64,000 bases of DNA from Pantoea alhagi (lineage in GTDB: Bacteria > Pseudomonadota > Gammaproteobacteria > Enterobacterales > Enterobacteriaceae): contig NZ_CP019706.1 of NCBI RefSeq assembly GCF_002101395.1, forward strand, positions 3,534,001 to 3,598,000, read 5' to 3'. Under the pieces are notes generated by a model. The model saw nothing but the letters and a program-made list of their open reading frames with translations, made no database searches and was not told the DNA's origin. Each line of letters begins with the position of its first letter. Position 1 is the first letter of the stretch. The translations under genes and the position numbers were made by a program. Shown piece by piece: positions 10,220 to 19,887 of the stretch.

Positions 10220-10240
10220 GACCGGCGTTAAGCGCCGGTC
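10220..10240 (+). terminator. stem-loop after yciO
   Basis: GACCGGCG and CGCCGGTC form an eight-base stem five bases after the yciO stop. There is no U-tract, so it may stabilise the 3' end more than terminate. The remaining 240 bases before rluB show no gene. Confidence 0.45.
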
Positions 10241-10481
10241 AATGCAGCGGGAGAAGAGGGCTGCGGATGGAAAGCCATCAGCAGCGCTATAAATCCGCTC
10301 TGAAAGTGCGCGTACAGGAAACACGGGCAAGTCGGTAAACTTCATGTATACTGTGCGGCCACATTGCACGGGGTCGCATAAAAAGGCGGACTCAGCGCAA
10401 TCCCTCCTTTCAGGTTATGGCTCGCCACGCCGTGACAGAAGCAATAAACGACGCCTGTGAAGGCGACAGTGAGGCAGCTCA

Positions 10482-11366
10482 ATGAGCGAAAAGTTACAAA
10501 AAGTATTGGCGCGGGCCGGGCATGGCTCTCGTCGTGAAATAGAAACCATGATTTCTGCCGGGCGCATTAGCGTAGACGGCAAACTGGCGACGCTAGGCGA
10601 TCGTATCGAACCCAACGCCACGGTAAAAATCCGTATTGATGGACATGTCGTCTCCGTTAGTGAATCCAACCAGCAGGTTTGCCGCGTACTGGCTTACTAC
10701 AAGCCGGAAGGCGAGCTCTGTACCCGCAACGATCCCGAAGGGCGTCCGACGGTATTCGATCGTTTGCCACGCCTGCGCGGTGCGCGCTGGATTGCCGTAG
10801 GGCGTCTGGATGTCAACACCTGCGGTCTGTTGCTGTTTACCACCGATGGCGAACTGGCTAACCGTTTGATGCACCCCAGCCGTGAAGTTGAACGTGAATA
10901 TGCGGTACGCGTATTCGGGCAGGTTGATGATGCAAAAATCCGTCAGCTGAGCCTGGGCGTACAGCTGGAAGATGGTCCGGCCTCGTTCCGTACCATTAAG
11001 TTCAGCGGCGGTGAAGGGATCAACCAGTGGTACAACGTTACCCTGACCGAAGGGCGCAACCGTGAGGTTCGTCGTCTGTGGGAAGCCGTTGGCGTTCAGG
11101 TAAGCCGTCTGATTCGCGTACGTTACGGCGATATCACGTTACCCAAGGGGTTACCGCGCGGCGGCTGGACCGAGCTGGATCTGCAGCCGGTTAACTATCT
11201 GCGTGAGCTGGTAGAATTGCCGCCGGAAACCATCAGCAAGGTGCCGGTAGAAAAAGATCGTCGTCGTACCAAGGCGAACCAGATCCGTCGCGCAGTGAAG
11301 CGCCATACGCAGGTAAGCGGCAATCGTCGTCCGGCAAAGCGCGGCGAAAGCCCTAAACGCGGTTAA
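10482..11366 (+). CDS. rluB: 23S rRNA pseudouridine synthase RluB
   Basis: 294 residues. An N-terminal S4 RNA-binding domain (residues 2-60, with [15 protein letters not shown]) is followed by the RsuA/RluB catalytic domain; the aspartate lies in [15 protein letters not shown]. It makes pseudouridine 2605 in 23S rRNA. The basic C-terminal tail (from about residue 250) is typical of RluB. A strong terminator follows. Confidence 0.95.
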   Translation: MSEKLQKVLARAGHGSRREIETMISAGRISVDGKLATLGDRIEPNATVKIRIDGHVVSVSESNQQVCRVLAYYKPEGELCTRNDPEGRPTVFDRLPRLRGARWIAVGRLDVNTCGLLLFTTDGELANRLMHPSREVEREYAVRVFGQVDDAKIRQLSLGVQLEDGPASFRTIKFSGGEGINQWYNVTLTEGRNREVRRLWEAVGVQVSRLIRVRYGDITLPKGLPRGGWTELDLQPVNYLRELVELPPETISKVPVEKDRRRTKANQIRRAVKRHTQVSGNRRPAKRGESPKRG

Positions 11367-11387
11367 GCGTTAACGCGGAAAGCGTAT

Positions 11388-11415
11388 GAAAAGGCATCCC
11401 TTGGGATGCCTTTTC
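11388..11415. terminator. terminator between rluB and btuR
   Basis: A 13-base perfect stem (GAAAAGGCATCCC with its complement) around a two-base core, with T-rich sequence on the plus side. The A-rich arm gives a U-tract on the minus strand too, so it can serve both convergent genes. Confidence 0.9.
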
Positions 11416-11420
11416 TTTTT

Positions 11421-12014
11421 CTACCAGTCGATGCCCTGTTGCGCCTGGATACCGGCATCAAAGGCATGTTTAACCGGCCGCATCTCGCTGACCGTATCCG
11501 CCAGCGCCAGAATATCGCGGTGGCAACCGCGCCCGGTAATAATCACGCTTTGATGAGCGGGGCGCTGCTGGAGCGCAGCGATAACCTCTGCCAGCGGAAG
11601 GTAATCGAAGCTGAGCATGTAAGTTATTTCATCCAGAATGACCAAATCGAGCATGGGATCCTGCAGCATACGTAGCGCATGCTGCCAGACGGCAAGGCAG
11701 GCCTCGGTATCCGCCGCGCGATCCTGCGTTTCCCAGGTAAACCCGGTTGCCATAACCTGGAACTCAACACCGTGTGCTTCCAGCAGGTTACGCTCACCGT
11801 TGGGCCACTCGCCTTTGATAAACTGAATCACGCCAACCTTTTTCTGATGTCCTGCCGCCCGCGTTGCGGTACCAAAGGCGGCGGTAGTTTTCCCTTTGCC
11901 GTTGCCGGTAAACACCATCAGAATGCCACGGGTTTCGCTGGCGGCGGCGATGCGGGCGTCAACCTGTTCTTTCAGGCGCTGCTGCCGCTGCTGGTGACGA
12001 TCCTGCGCGGCCAT
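11421..12014 (-). CDS. btuR: cob(I)alamin adenosyltransferase
   Basis: 197 residues, CobA/CobO/BtuR type. The P-loop is FTGNGKGKTTAAFG near residue 35, and the LVILDEITYML stretch holds the acidic Walker B-like site. It adenosylates corrinoids for cobalamin assimilation. The start overlaps the yciK stop by one base (TAATG), so the two are translated together, as in E. coli. Confidence 0.94.
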   Translation of the reverse strand: MAAQDRHQQRQQRLKEQVDARIAAASETRGILMVFTGNGKGKTTAAFGTATRAAGHQKKVGVIQFIKGEWPNGERNLLEAHGVEFQVMATGFTWETQDRAADTEACLAVWQHALRMLQDPMLDLVILDEITYMLSFDYLPLAEVIAALQQRPAHQSVIITGRGCHRDILALADTVSEMRPVKHAFDAGIQAQQGIDW

Positions 12015-12775
12015 TATTCTGCCGGTCCTGGTTTGCGTCCCGGCTGTGCATCAAAGCTGATACCGGTTTTGCGGCGGCTGTCGTCGCCCATCAGATAAAG
12101 ATAGATAGGCATGATTTCCGCTGGCGTTTTCAGCTTGTCCGCATCCTCTTCCGGGAAGGCGCTGGCGCGCATTTTGGTGCGGGTACCGCCAGGATTGATG
12201 CAGTTAACCCGCAGATTACGATTTTTATACTCTTCCGCCAGCACCTGCATCATGCCTTCGGTAGCAAACTTTGATACAGCGTAAGCGCCCCAGCCAGAGC
12301 GACCCACACGGCCAACGCTGGAACTGGTGAAAACCAGCGAACCCGACTCTGCGTTCAGCAGCAGCGGCAGTAGCGCCTGGGTCAGGAAAAAAGTGGCATC
12401 GACATTGACGCGCATCACCTGTTGCCATATCTCTGGCGCAAGATCGGCAAGCGGCACGATTTCGCCCAGCAGACCGGCATTATGGAGCACACCATCCAGG
12501 CGCGGTACCTGCTGCGCCAGCTCACTGGCGAACTGATGGCAGCTCTCCGACGTCACCGTAGCCAGATCGAGAACACGTATCAGCGGCGTCGCTTTGCCCA
12601 GTGCGCTGATTTCATCACAGACGCGCTGCAATTTTTCTGCATTGCGCCCCAGCAGGATAACCTGCGCGCCATAGCGCGCGTAGGTGAGCGCCGCTTCACG
12701 TCCAATACCGTCGCTGGCACCGGTAACAAGGATAATTCGTTGATCAAGCAGATCGCTTTTCGGTTGATAATGCAA
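12014..12775 (-). CDS. yciK: YciK-type short-chain dehydrogenase/reductase
   Basis: 253 residues, a complete classical SDR. The NAD(P) motif is TGASDGIGRE near residue 20, with N in HNAGLLGE and the catalytic Ser and Y-x-x-x-K in the block SSSVGRVGRSGWGAYAVSK. The substrate is not known. It is the first gene of the yciK-btuR pair and is divergent from sohB. Confidence 0.92.
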   Translation of the reverse strand: MHYQPKSDLLDQRIILVTGASDGIGREAALTYARYGAQVILLGRNAEKLQRVCDEISALGKATPLIRVLDLATVTSESCHQFASELAQQVPRLDGVLHNAGLLGEIVPLADLAPEIWQQVMRVNVDATFFLTQALLPLLLNAESGSLVFTSSSVGRVGRSGWGAYAVSKFATEGMMQVLAEEYKNRNLRVNCINPGGTRTKMRASAFPEEDADKLKTPAEIMPIYLYLMGDDSRRKTGISFDAQPGRKPGPAE

Positions 12776-12969
12776 AACGTCTTCCTCGGCGAGTAAGGGT
12801 TCAGCACGGGGCTGAGAAGATCTAAGCAGGAGTTATGCCTGAAAAATATCGCCAGTTCAATGTCGCAGCGCCCATTTCCCCCCGGCGAGCCGCTTTACAG
12901 GCGACGAAGCAGGCCGACTCGGCTACACTACGCTCTGGTTTCAAAAGGACATCAACAAAGGCGGATCGA

Positions 12970-14019
12970 ATGGATTTACTGTTCTCCTATGCACTATTTT
13001 TAGCAAAAATCGTTACCGTTGTGGTTGCTGTGGCAGCGATTGCCCTGATACTGGTTAACGTTACGCAACGTAAGCGCGGGCAAAGCGGGCAGCTGCAGGT
13101 CACTCAGCTTAACGAGCGCTACCGTGAAATGAAAAAAGCGATGCTGCTGGCGTTACTGCCGCCGCAGGAGCAAAAGCTGCGTCAGAAAGCGGAAAAGAAA
13201 AAGCAGAAGCAGGAAGCGAAAACGGCTAAGCAGCGGGCGAAGCAGGGACTGCCCGACGCAGAGCATAAACCTGTGCTGTATGTTCTGGACTTCAGGGGCA
13301 GCATGGATGCCGGTGAGGTCACCTCGCTGCGGGAAGAGATTTCTGCAGTGCTGGCGGTGGCGCGTGAGCAGGATGAAGTGCTGCTGCGGCTGGAAAGCCC
13401 GGGGGGTGTGGTGCATGGCTACGGGCTGGCGGCTTCGCAGTTGCAGCGCCTGCGGGAAAAAAATATTCGCTTAACGGTAGCGGTAGATAAAGTCGCTGCC
13501 AGCGGCGGCTATATGATGGCCTGCGTCGCCGATCGCATTATTGCCGCACCTTTTGCCATTATTGGATCGATTGGCGTGGTGGCACAGGTGCCAAACTTCA
13601 ATCGTTTGCTGAAGCGCAACAATATTGATGTGGAACTGCACACCGCCGGAGAATATAAGCGTACGCTGACCTTATTTGGCGAAAATACCGAGCAGGGACG
13701 TAATAAGTTTCGCGAAGATCTCAATGAAACGCATCTGCTGTTTAAACAGTTTGTTCAGCAAATGCGCCCGGTATTAGATATCGATCGGGTGGCGACCGGT
13801 GAACATTGGTATGGCAGTCAGGCGCTGGAAAAACAGCTGATTGATGGGCTGGGAACCAGCGACGATCTTATTATCGAACGCATGGAGCATTTCAGCGTAG
13901 TCAGCGTGCGTTACATACGCCGTAAAAAGCTGATGGATCGCTTTACGCAAAGCGCCGCCGACAGTGCCGCTCATCAGCTGCTGAAACTGTGGCAGCGTGG
14001 CGACAAGCCGCTGCTGTAA
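12970..14019 (+). CDS. sohB: SohB, membrane-bound S49 family protease
   Basis: 349 residues from the ATG at 12970; the frame is open from 12835, but those extra 45 codons have no counterpart in relatives. One N-terminal membrane segment (about residues 8-30) is followed by a lysine-rich linker (about 75-95). The S49 peptidase fold follows, with ASGGYMMA carrying the nucleophile serine. The active site faces the periplasm in the family model. Multicopy sohB suppresses loss of DegP in E. coli. Confidence 0.94.
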   Translation: MDLLFSYALFLAKIVTVVVAVAAIALILVNVTQRKRGQSGQLQVTQLNERYREMKKAMLLALLPPQEQKLRQKAEKKKQKQEAKTAKQRAKQGLPDAEHKPVLYVLDFRGSMDAGEVTSLREEISAVLAVAREQDEVLLRLESPGGVVHGYGLAASQLQRLREKNIRLTVAVDKVAASGGYMMACVADRIIAAPFAIIGSIGVVAQVPNFNRLLKRNNIDVELHTAGEYKRTLTLFGENTEQGRNKFREDLNETHLLFKQFVQQMRPVLDIDRVATGEHWYGSQALEKQLIDGLGTSDDLIIERMEHFSVVSVRYIRRKKLMDRFTQSAADSAAHQLLKLWQRGDKPLL

Positions 14020-14026
14020 CGCCCTC

Positions 14027-14047
14027 ACGCCCGGCTGGACCGGGCGT
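14027..14047. terminator. terminator between sohB and yciN
   Basis: ACGCCCGG pairs with CCGGGCGT around a five-base loop, between two convergent genes. Its last base is the first base of the yciN stop codon. No long U-tract on the plus side. Confidence 0.5.
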
Positions 14048-14298
14048 TAATCGGCCAGATGGTATTTCTCTGAAAGTCCCACCGTCAGCGCTTTGAATAT
14101 GTTAAATACCGCCGTGCTTTTAGCGGTGGGCAGCCCGTTTTCATCCAAAAAATAGTCGCCGCGAAAAATCAACAGCTGACCATTTTGTTCCACTTCGGTG
14201 GCTTCGATACCGGCAAAATAATCGTCATGTTCACGGATCAGCGCATTGGCTTTTTCGAGTATTTCTCTGCGAGATAGTGCGACCGTTTTTGCGTTCAT
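14047..14298 (-). CDS. yciN: YciN family protein (DUF2498)
   Basis: 83 residues, soluble, matching the enterobacterial YciN/DUF2498 family in length and in the phrase [19 protein letters not shown]. No function is established. It is transcribed alone, divergent from topA. Confidence 0.9.
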   Translation of the reverse strand: MNAKTVALSRREILEKANALIREHDDYFAGIEATEVEQNGQLLIFRGDYFLDENGLPTAKSTAVFNIFKALTVGLSEKYHLAD

Positions 14299-14312
14299 TA
14301 TTTAACCCCATT

Positions 14313-14340
14313 TTGACAGATTATAATTCTCTTCTATATT
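14313..14340 (+). promoter_or_regulatory. possible sigma-70 promoter in the yciN-topA gap
   Basis: TTGACA (14313-14318) and TATATT (14335-14340) are spaced by 16 bases and point to topA, which begins 360 bases downstream. E. coli topA has several promoters in this gap, so a distant one is plausible. I see no convincing gene in the rest of 14299-14702; a 71-codon plus-strand frame there has no ribosome site or known relative. Confidence 0.35.
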
Positions 14341-14702
14341 ACTGGCCTGACGTCGCTATCCGCAAATTAAGTATGGTTATTCTGGCGGCGGGAAAAATCG
14401 CCAAAAGTGGCGTAAAACCAGGCGAGATGCTAATTAAGTTGCGTATCCGATTTTATCAGGTACAGTGTGGGCGTTTCAGTGTCCGGGCGTAAAAATGGCT
14501 TTACGCAGGTAGCAATGAGCGTCGGGTTCCGGCTAAAATCGCCTGCTAATCAGTACCATAAGCTGTCGTATATTAGGTTGCTTGCTTCAAATCAGGCCAG
14601 GTTGAATTCTTTCTGATTCGCTCATATAGGTTGACACGCTGACTGGCAACGCTGGAAAACGCCATCATTACATTCGGACGTATTCATCAGGTAAAGGTAA
14701 AT

Positions 14703-17291
14703 ATGGGTAAAGCTCTCGTAATAGTCGAGTCCCCGGCAAAGGCCAAAACGATTAATAAATATCTCGGTAAAGACTACGTGGTTAAGTCCAGCGTGGGTCA
14801 TATACGTGATTTGCCGACTAGTGGCTCGACGGTGAAAAAGAGCGCTGACGCTAAGCCAGCCAAAAAAGCGAAGAAAGACGAAAAGACGGCGCTGGTTAAC
14901 CGTATGGGCGTCGATCCGTGGCACGGCTGGAAAGCTGACTATCAAATTTTGCCCGGTAAAGAAAAAGTTGTTGCTGAACTGAAAGCGCTGGCGCAGGAAG
15001 CCGATCATATCTATCTCGCAACCGACCTTGACCGCGAAGGGGAAGCCATCGCCTGGCACCTGCGGGAAGTGATCGGCGGCGACGACAAACGCTTCAGTCG
15101 CGTGGTGTTTAACGAAATCACCAAAAATGCGATTCGTCAGGCTTTTGATAAGCCAGGCGAGCTCAATATTGAGCGCGTGAATGCTCAACAGGCCCGCCGT
15201 TTTATGGATCGCGTGGTGGGTTACATGGTTTCCCCGCTGCTGTGGAAAAAGATCGCCCGTGGGTTGTCCGCTGGTCGTGTTCAGTCCGTTGCCGTACGGC
15301 TGGTGGTGGAACGCGAGCGTGAAATCAAAGCATTCGTACCGGAAGAATATTGGGAGTTAAGCGCTGATCTCACTACGCCGAAGGGCAGTGACTTGCCGAT
15401 GCAGGTGACTCATCAGGGTGAGAAACCATTCCGACCGGTTAATAAAGAACAGACGCAGGCGGCGGTTAGCCTGCTGGAAAAAGCGCGTTTTCGCGTAGAA
15501 GATCGCGAAGACCGGCCAACCAGTAGCAAGCCGGGCGCGCCTTTTATTACCTCTACGCTGCAACAGGCAGCCAGCACCCGCCTGGGCTTTGGCGTTAAAA
15601 GAACCATGGCGCTGGCGCAGCGTTTGTACGAAGCGGGCCATATTACCTATATGCGTACCGACTCTACTAACCTGAGCCAGGATGCCGTTGCGATGGCACG
15701 CGGCTATATCGAATCAAATTTTGGCGATAAATATCTGCCGAAAACGGCCAACGCCTACGCCAGCAAAGAGAACTCTCAGGAAGCGCACGAAGCGATACGC
15801 CCCTCTGACGTGTCCATTCAGGCCGAACAGCTGAAGGATATGGAAGCGGATGCCCAGAAGCTTTATCAGCTTATCTGGCGCCAGTTTGTTGCCTGCCAGA
15901 TGGTGCCGGCGCAGTATGATTCCACCACGCTGACGGTAGCGGCTGGCGATTTTAAACTGAAAGCCAAAGGGCGCATCCTGCGCTTTGACGGCTGGACAAA
16001 AGTGATGCCTGCGCTGCGCAAAGGCGATGAAGATCGCATTCTGCCAGCCATTGAGATTGGCGATGAGCTGAGCCTGCAGCAGCTGAATCCAAGCCAGCAC
16101 TTTACTAAGCCGCCAGCGCGCTTCAGCGAAGCCTCGCTGGTACGTGAGCTGGAAAAACGCGGTATCGGTCGTCCTTCTACCTATGCATCGATTATTTCGA
16201 CCATTCAGGACCGTGGCTACGTACGCGTGGAAAGCCGCCGCTTCTATGCGGAAAAAATGGGTGAAATTGTTACCGATCGGCTGGAAGAGAATTTCCGCGA
16301 TCTGATGAGCTATGATTTTACCGCGCATATGGAAGATAACCTTGATCAGGTCGCCAACGCTCAGGCCGAATGGAAAGCGGTACTGGATCATTTCTTCGCT
16401 GATTTCAGCAAACAGCTGGACCAGGCGGAAAAAGATCCGGAAGAGGGCGGCATGCAGCCCAACCCGATGGTGTTGACGTCCATCGACTGCCCGACCTGTG
16501 GTCGTGAAATGGGTATTCGTACCGCCAGCACCGGCGTCTTCCTTGGCTGTTCCGGCTATGCTTTACCGCCGAAAGAGCGCTGTAAGCAAACCATTAACCT
16601 GATCCCGGAAAATGAAGTTCTGAATATTCTGGAAGGGGATGATGCGGAAACCAACGCGCTGCGTGCGCGTCGTCGCTGTCAGAAGTGCGGTACCGCGATG
16701 GATAGCTACCTGATTGATAATCATCGCAAGCTGCACGTATGTGGTAATAACCCCAGCTGCGATGGTTATGAGATTGAACAGGGCGAGTTCCGTATCAAGG
16801 GCTATGACGGGCCGATTGTTGAGTGCGAAAAGTGTGGTTCCGAAATGCACCTGAAAATGGGGCGCTTTGGTAAATACATGGCCTGCACCAATGACGAGTG
16901 TAAGAACACCCGTAAAATTCTGCGTAATGGCGAAGTTGCGCCGCCAAAAGAAGATCCGGTGCCGCTACCGGAACTGCCCTGTGAGAAATCGGACGCCTAT
17001 TTTGTGCTGCGCGACGGTGCGGCAGGCGTGTTCCTGGCAGCCAATACTTTCCCGAAATCACGTGAAACCCGTGCGCCGCTGGTGGAAGAACTGCAACGCT
17101 TCCGCGATCGGTTACCGGAAAAGCTGCGTTATCTTGCCGATGCGCCCGCTACGGATGATAAAGGAAACAAAACGCTGGTACGCTTTAGCCGTAAAACCAG
17201 GCAGCAGTATGTCAGCTCCGAAAAAGAGGGCAAAGCCACCGGCTGGTCAGCTTTTTACGTTGACGGCGCATGGCGCGTAACAGAAAAATAA
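14703..17291 (+). CDS. topA: DNA topoisomerase I
   Basis: 862 residues, full length. It relaxes negative supercoils by single-strand passage. The toprim domain starts at residue 2 ([13 protein letters not shown]) and includes the acidic DLDREGEA at 108-115. The catalytic tyrosine is Tyr316 in GHITYMRTD. The C-terminal half holds the four-cysteine zinc ribbons ([27 protein letters not shown]) and ends in two ribbon-like domains. Between residues 48 and 60 there is a lysine-rich insert, as in other enterobacteria. Own terminator at 17371. Confidence 0.98.
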   Translation: MGKALVIVESPAKAKTINKYLGKDYVVKSSVGHIRDLPTSGSTVKKSADAKPAKKAKKDEKTALVNRMGVDPWHGWKADYQILPGKEKVVAELKALAQEADHIYLATDLDREGEAIAWHLREVIGGDDKRFSRVVFNEITKNAIRQAFDKPGELNIERVNAQQARRFMDRVVGYMVSPLLWKKIARGLSAGRVQSVAVRLVVEREREIKAFVPEEYWELSADLTTPKGSDLPMQVTHQGEKPFRPVNKEQTQAAVSLLEKARFRVEDREDRPTSSKPGAPFITSTLQQAASTRLGFGVKRTMALAQRLYEAGHITYMRTDSTNLSQDAVAMARGYIESNFGDKYLPKTANAYASKENSQEAHEAIRPSDVSIQAEQLKDMEADAQKLYQLIWRQFVACQMVPAQYDSTTLTVAAGDFKLKAKGRILRFDGWTKVMPALRKGDEDRILPAIEIGDELSLQQLNPSQHFTKPPARFSEASLVRELEKRGIGRPSTYASIISTIQDRGYVRVESRRFYAEKMGEIVTDRLEENFRDLMSYDFTAHMEDNLDQVANAQAEWKAVLDHFFADFSKQLDQAEKDPEEGGMQPNPMVLTSIDCPTCGREMGIRTASTGVFLGCSGYALPPKERCKQTINLIPENEVLNILEGDDAETNALRARRRCQKCGTAMDSYLIDNHRKLHVCGNNPSCDGYEIEQGEFRIKGYDGPIVECEKCGSEMHLKMGRFGKYMACTNDECKNTRKILRNGEVAPPKEDPVPLPELPCEKSDAYFVLRDGAAGVFLAANTFPKSRETRAPLVEELQRFRDRLPEKLRYLADAPATDDKGNKTLVRFSRKTRQQYVSSEKEGKATGWSAFYVDGAWRVTEK

Positions 17292-17370
17292 GCCGCATTT
17301 TTTTTACTGTTACTCAGCGCTAATAGAAAAGAAACGCGAAGCTACAGTTAAATTTGTGCTACCGCCTCAG

Positions 17371-17399
17371 GGCCAGTCTTTGACTGGCCTTTTCTTTTT
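17371..17399 (+). terminator. topA terminator
   Basis: GGCCAGTC and GACTGGCC form an eight-base stem with a three-base loop followed by TTTTCTTTTT. A textbook intrinsic terminator 80 bases after the topA stop. Confidence 0.9.
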
Positions 17400-17562
17400 G
17401 TTTTGCTTATAGCTAAAAGCTATACATCAAACACAAAAATGTTATAGTTGTTATAGCAGTAATTCTGATATTTCCTGTCGCAATAACTCGCCCGCCAGGC
17501 GCCTTTTCCTGAGAATTTTCCCGGGTCGCGCGCGGGTTTAGTGCGTACTTTATCCGGGATAA

Positions 17563-18543
<981 letters not shown>

Positions 18544-18570
18544 AATAACCTTATTAATTAGATGGAATTG

Positions 18571-18590
18571 AGGCCGCTGCTGCGGCCTTT
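18571..18590 (+). terminator. cysB terminator
   Basis: AGGCCGC and GCGGCCT form a stem with a four-base loop, followed by TTTGTCTTT. Confidence 0.85.
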
Positions 18591-18911
18591 TGTCTTTAAT
18601 ACCAGCTAATTGCACAAATTTTGGAATCTTTAGGATCATTTTTCTGTAAATGAAACATTCATCACATGTTTTTCAATTGTTATTAATTAAATGAGAAACA
18701 GTACACATTTTCATGCGGGGAATTTTGTGCACCGCCAGGACAATTCTCATACTCAAGTTAAATCAAACGCGTAACAGCAGCCAGTAGGGGATTCAGAAAA
18801 GTTTTCTCAAGTATTAACTGGATCGTTAAATTATTTTCTTACTGCAATTTGAGTTAAAGGAAGATTAAAAAAGGGGGGTGAAGTTAAGCTTTGCTAATAC
18901 GAAATTTAATG

Positions 18912-18934
18912 AACGATAAATTGTACTTATCGTT
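18912..18934. repeat. inverted repeat in the cysB-ymiA gap
   Basis: AACGATAA and TTATCGTT are perfect eight-base arms around ATTGTAC. No U-tract follows, so a protein site is more likely than a terminator. It is the only clear structure in the AT-rich stretch 18591-19040, where no gene is supported. Confidence 0.45.
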
Positions 18935-19040
18935 TAACTCAACAAAAATAGCTGGATTTTTGGTCTTAAAATGTTTAGGATTTCTCCTAAAAGCTAATTG
19001 AAGTTACCAATCGTTTTAATGAGAGTGATTATCAAAAACT

Positions 19041-19202
19041 ATGGCTATGAGAATTTCAATACAACCTGGCGTACAGGGTAATGCCACTAAGGTGGCAAAA
19101 AGTGGCAGCAGCATCCGTCGCAAAGCCTGGTTGGCAGTATTTGCAGCGTGTGGCCTGTTCTGGACTGTTGTTGCCTTAATGGTTTGGCAAATCTGGAGTT
19201 AA
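19041..19202 (+). CDS. ymiA: YmiA family small membrane protein
   Basis: 53 residues if the ATG at 19041 is used; a second ATG lies two codons later. The second half, RRKAWLAVFAACGLFWTVV, forms one membrane segment with a basic residue cluster before it and closely resembles E. coli YmiA (RKAWLAVFLG). Function unknown. Its position between cysB and acnA and the following yciX-like gene are conserved. Confidence 0.8.
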   Translation: MAMRISIQPGVQGNATKVAKSGSSIRRKAWLAVFAACGLFWTVVALMVWQIWS

Positions 19203-19204
19203 TT

Positions 19205-19369
19205 ATGTGGGAACAAGCATTGCCGCTTAAAACGCAGCCGGTTCGCAAATTAAAAACCGCCAGCTGTAAATCCAAAGTACAGGATAAAGCGACGATTCCG
19301 GAATCATGGAATCTCAATGACGCGCAGCGCAGTTTTATTGAATTGATGCTAGATAACAACAATAAATAA
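19205..19369 (+). CDS. YciX-like small protein
   Basis: 54 residues, MWEQALPLKTQPVRK at the start and ending SFIELMLDNNNK. No membrane segment; two cysteine-poor basic stretches. It begins two bases after the ymiA stop with GGAG inside the end of ymiA as the ribosome site, so the two are a unit. The same gene pair precedes acnA in E. coli (named yciX in older annotation). Function unknown. Confidence 0.75.
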   Translation: MWEQALPLKTQPVRKLKTASCKSKVQDKATIPESWNLNDAQRSFIELMLDNNNK

Positions 19370-19570
19370 ACCATAACTATTCGTATTTATCTAAAATAAT
19401 AAAATAATTATTCATTTCGACCTTTCTGTTGATCGGCAAACCGATCGGGGCACTGTACTTCGCCCGATAAAATTAACCAATTACAGCATTCGGTAGAATC
19501 TATTAATGTTTTTAAATAGATTCCGTGTTCAGTGACTTATTGGTCGGAAATCGACCTGAGAGGGTGCCTA

Positions 19571-19657
19571 ATGAATATTACCTTTTTTCCGTTGTTTAGC
19601 GCTTCCGTCTATTCTTTATTAGTCTGGATGGCCGCTGCCTGGCTTTTAATGCAATAA
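19571..19657 (+). CDS. putative 28-residue membrane peptide
   Basis: MNITFFPLFSASVYSLLVWM is followed by eight mostly hydrophobic residues and a stop. Nearly the whole peptide could span the membrane once. A GAGAGG ribosome site lies seven bases before the ATG and a strong terminator follows 27 bases after the stop, so it looks like a complete small transcript. I know no homolog with certainty; enterobacteria do encode tiny proteins in this gap. Confidence 0.55.
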   Translation: MNITFFPLFSASVYSLLVWMAAAWLLMQ

Positions 19658-19684
19658 GTTATTTCTCTCTCTGGCTTTCCGTCT

Positions 19685-19722
19685 AAACGCCCCGTCTGTT
19701 TACTGCGGGGCGTTTTGCTTTT
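19685..19722 (+). terminator. terminator before acnA
   Basis: AAACGCCCCG and CGGGGCGTTT form a ten-base stem with an 11-base loop, followed by TGCTTTTC. It ends the transcript that includes the 28-codon gene and insulates acnA. Confidence 0.85.
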
Positions 19723-19887
19723 CTTTTCCCACTGTACGTTTCCATTTTCCGCCTTGCTGTTTCCTGTTTTTTCCTGTCAATGTGTCGATTCGTGTTGTTA
19801 TAAAAACGTTAATCACAGTTTGTACTATGTTTAACACAGACCTTGTTAAGCATCGGGTTATTAAGCGCATTATAAAAAGGAGGAGCT

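Noticed and set aside
14277..14492. 71-codon plus-strand frame in the yciN-topA gap
   Set aside because: It begins inside the yciN start region, has no ribosome site and no known homolog; the gap is a promoter region in E. coli.
15714..16391. 225-codon minus-strand frame inside topA
   Set aside because: Shadow of topA; no ribosome site or recognisable domain.
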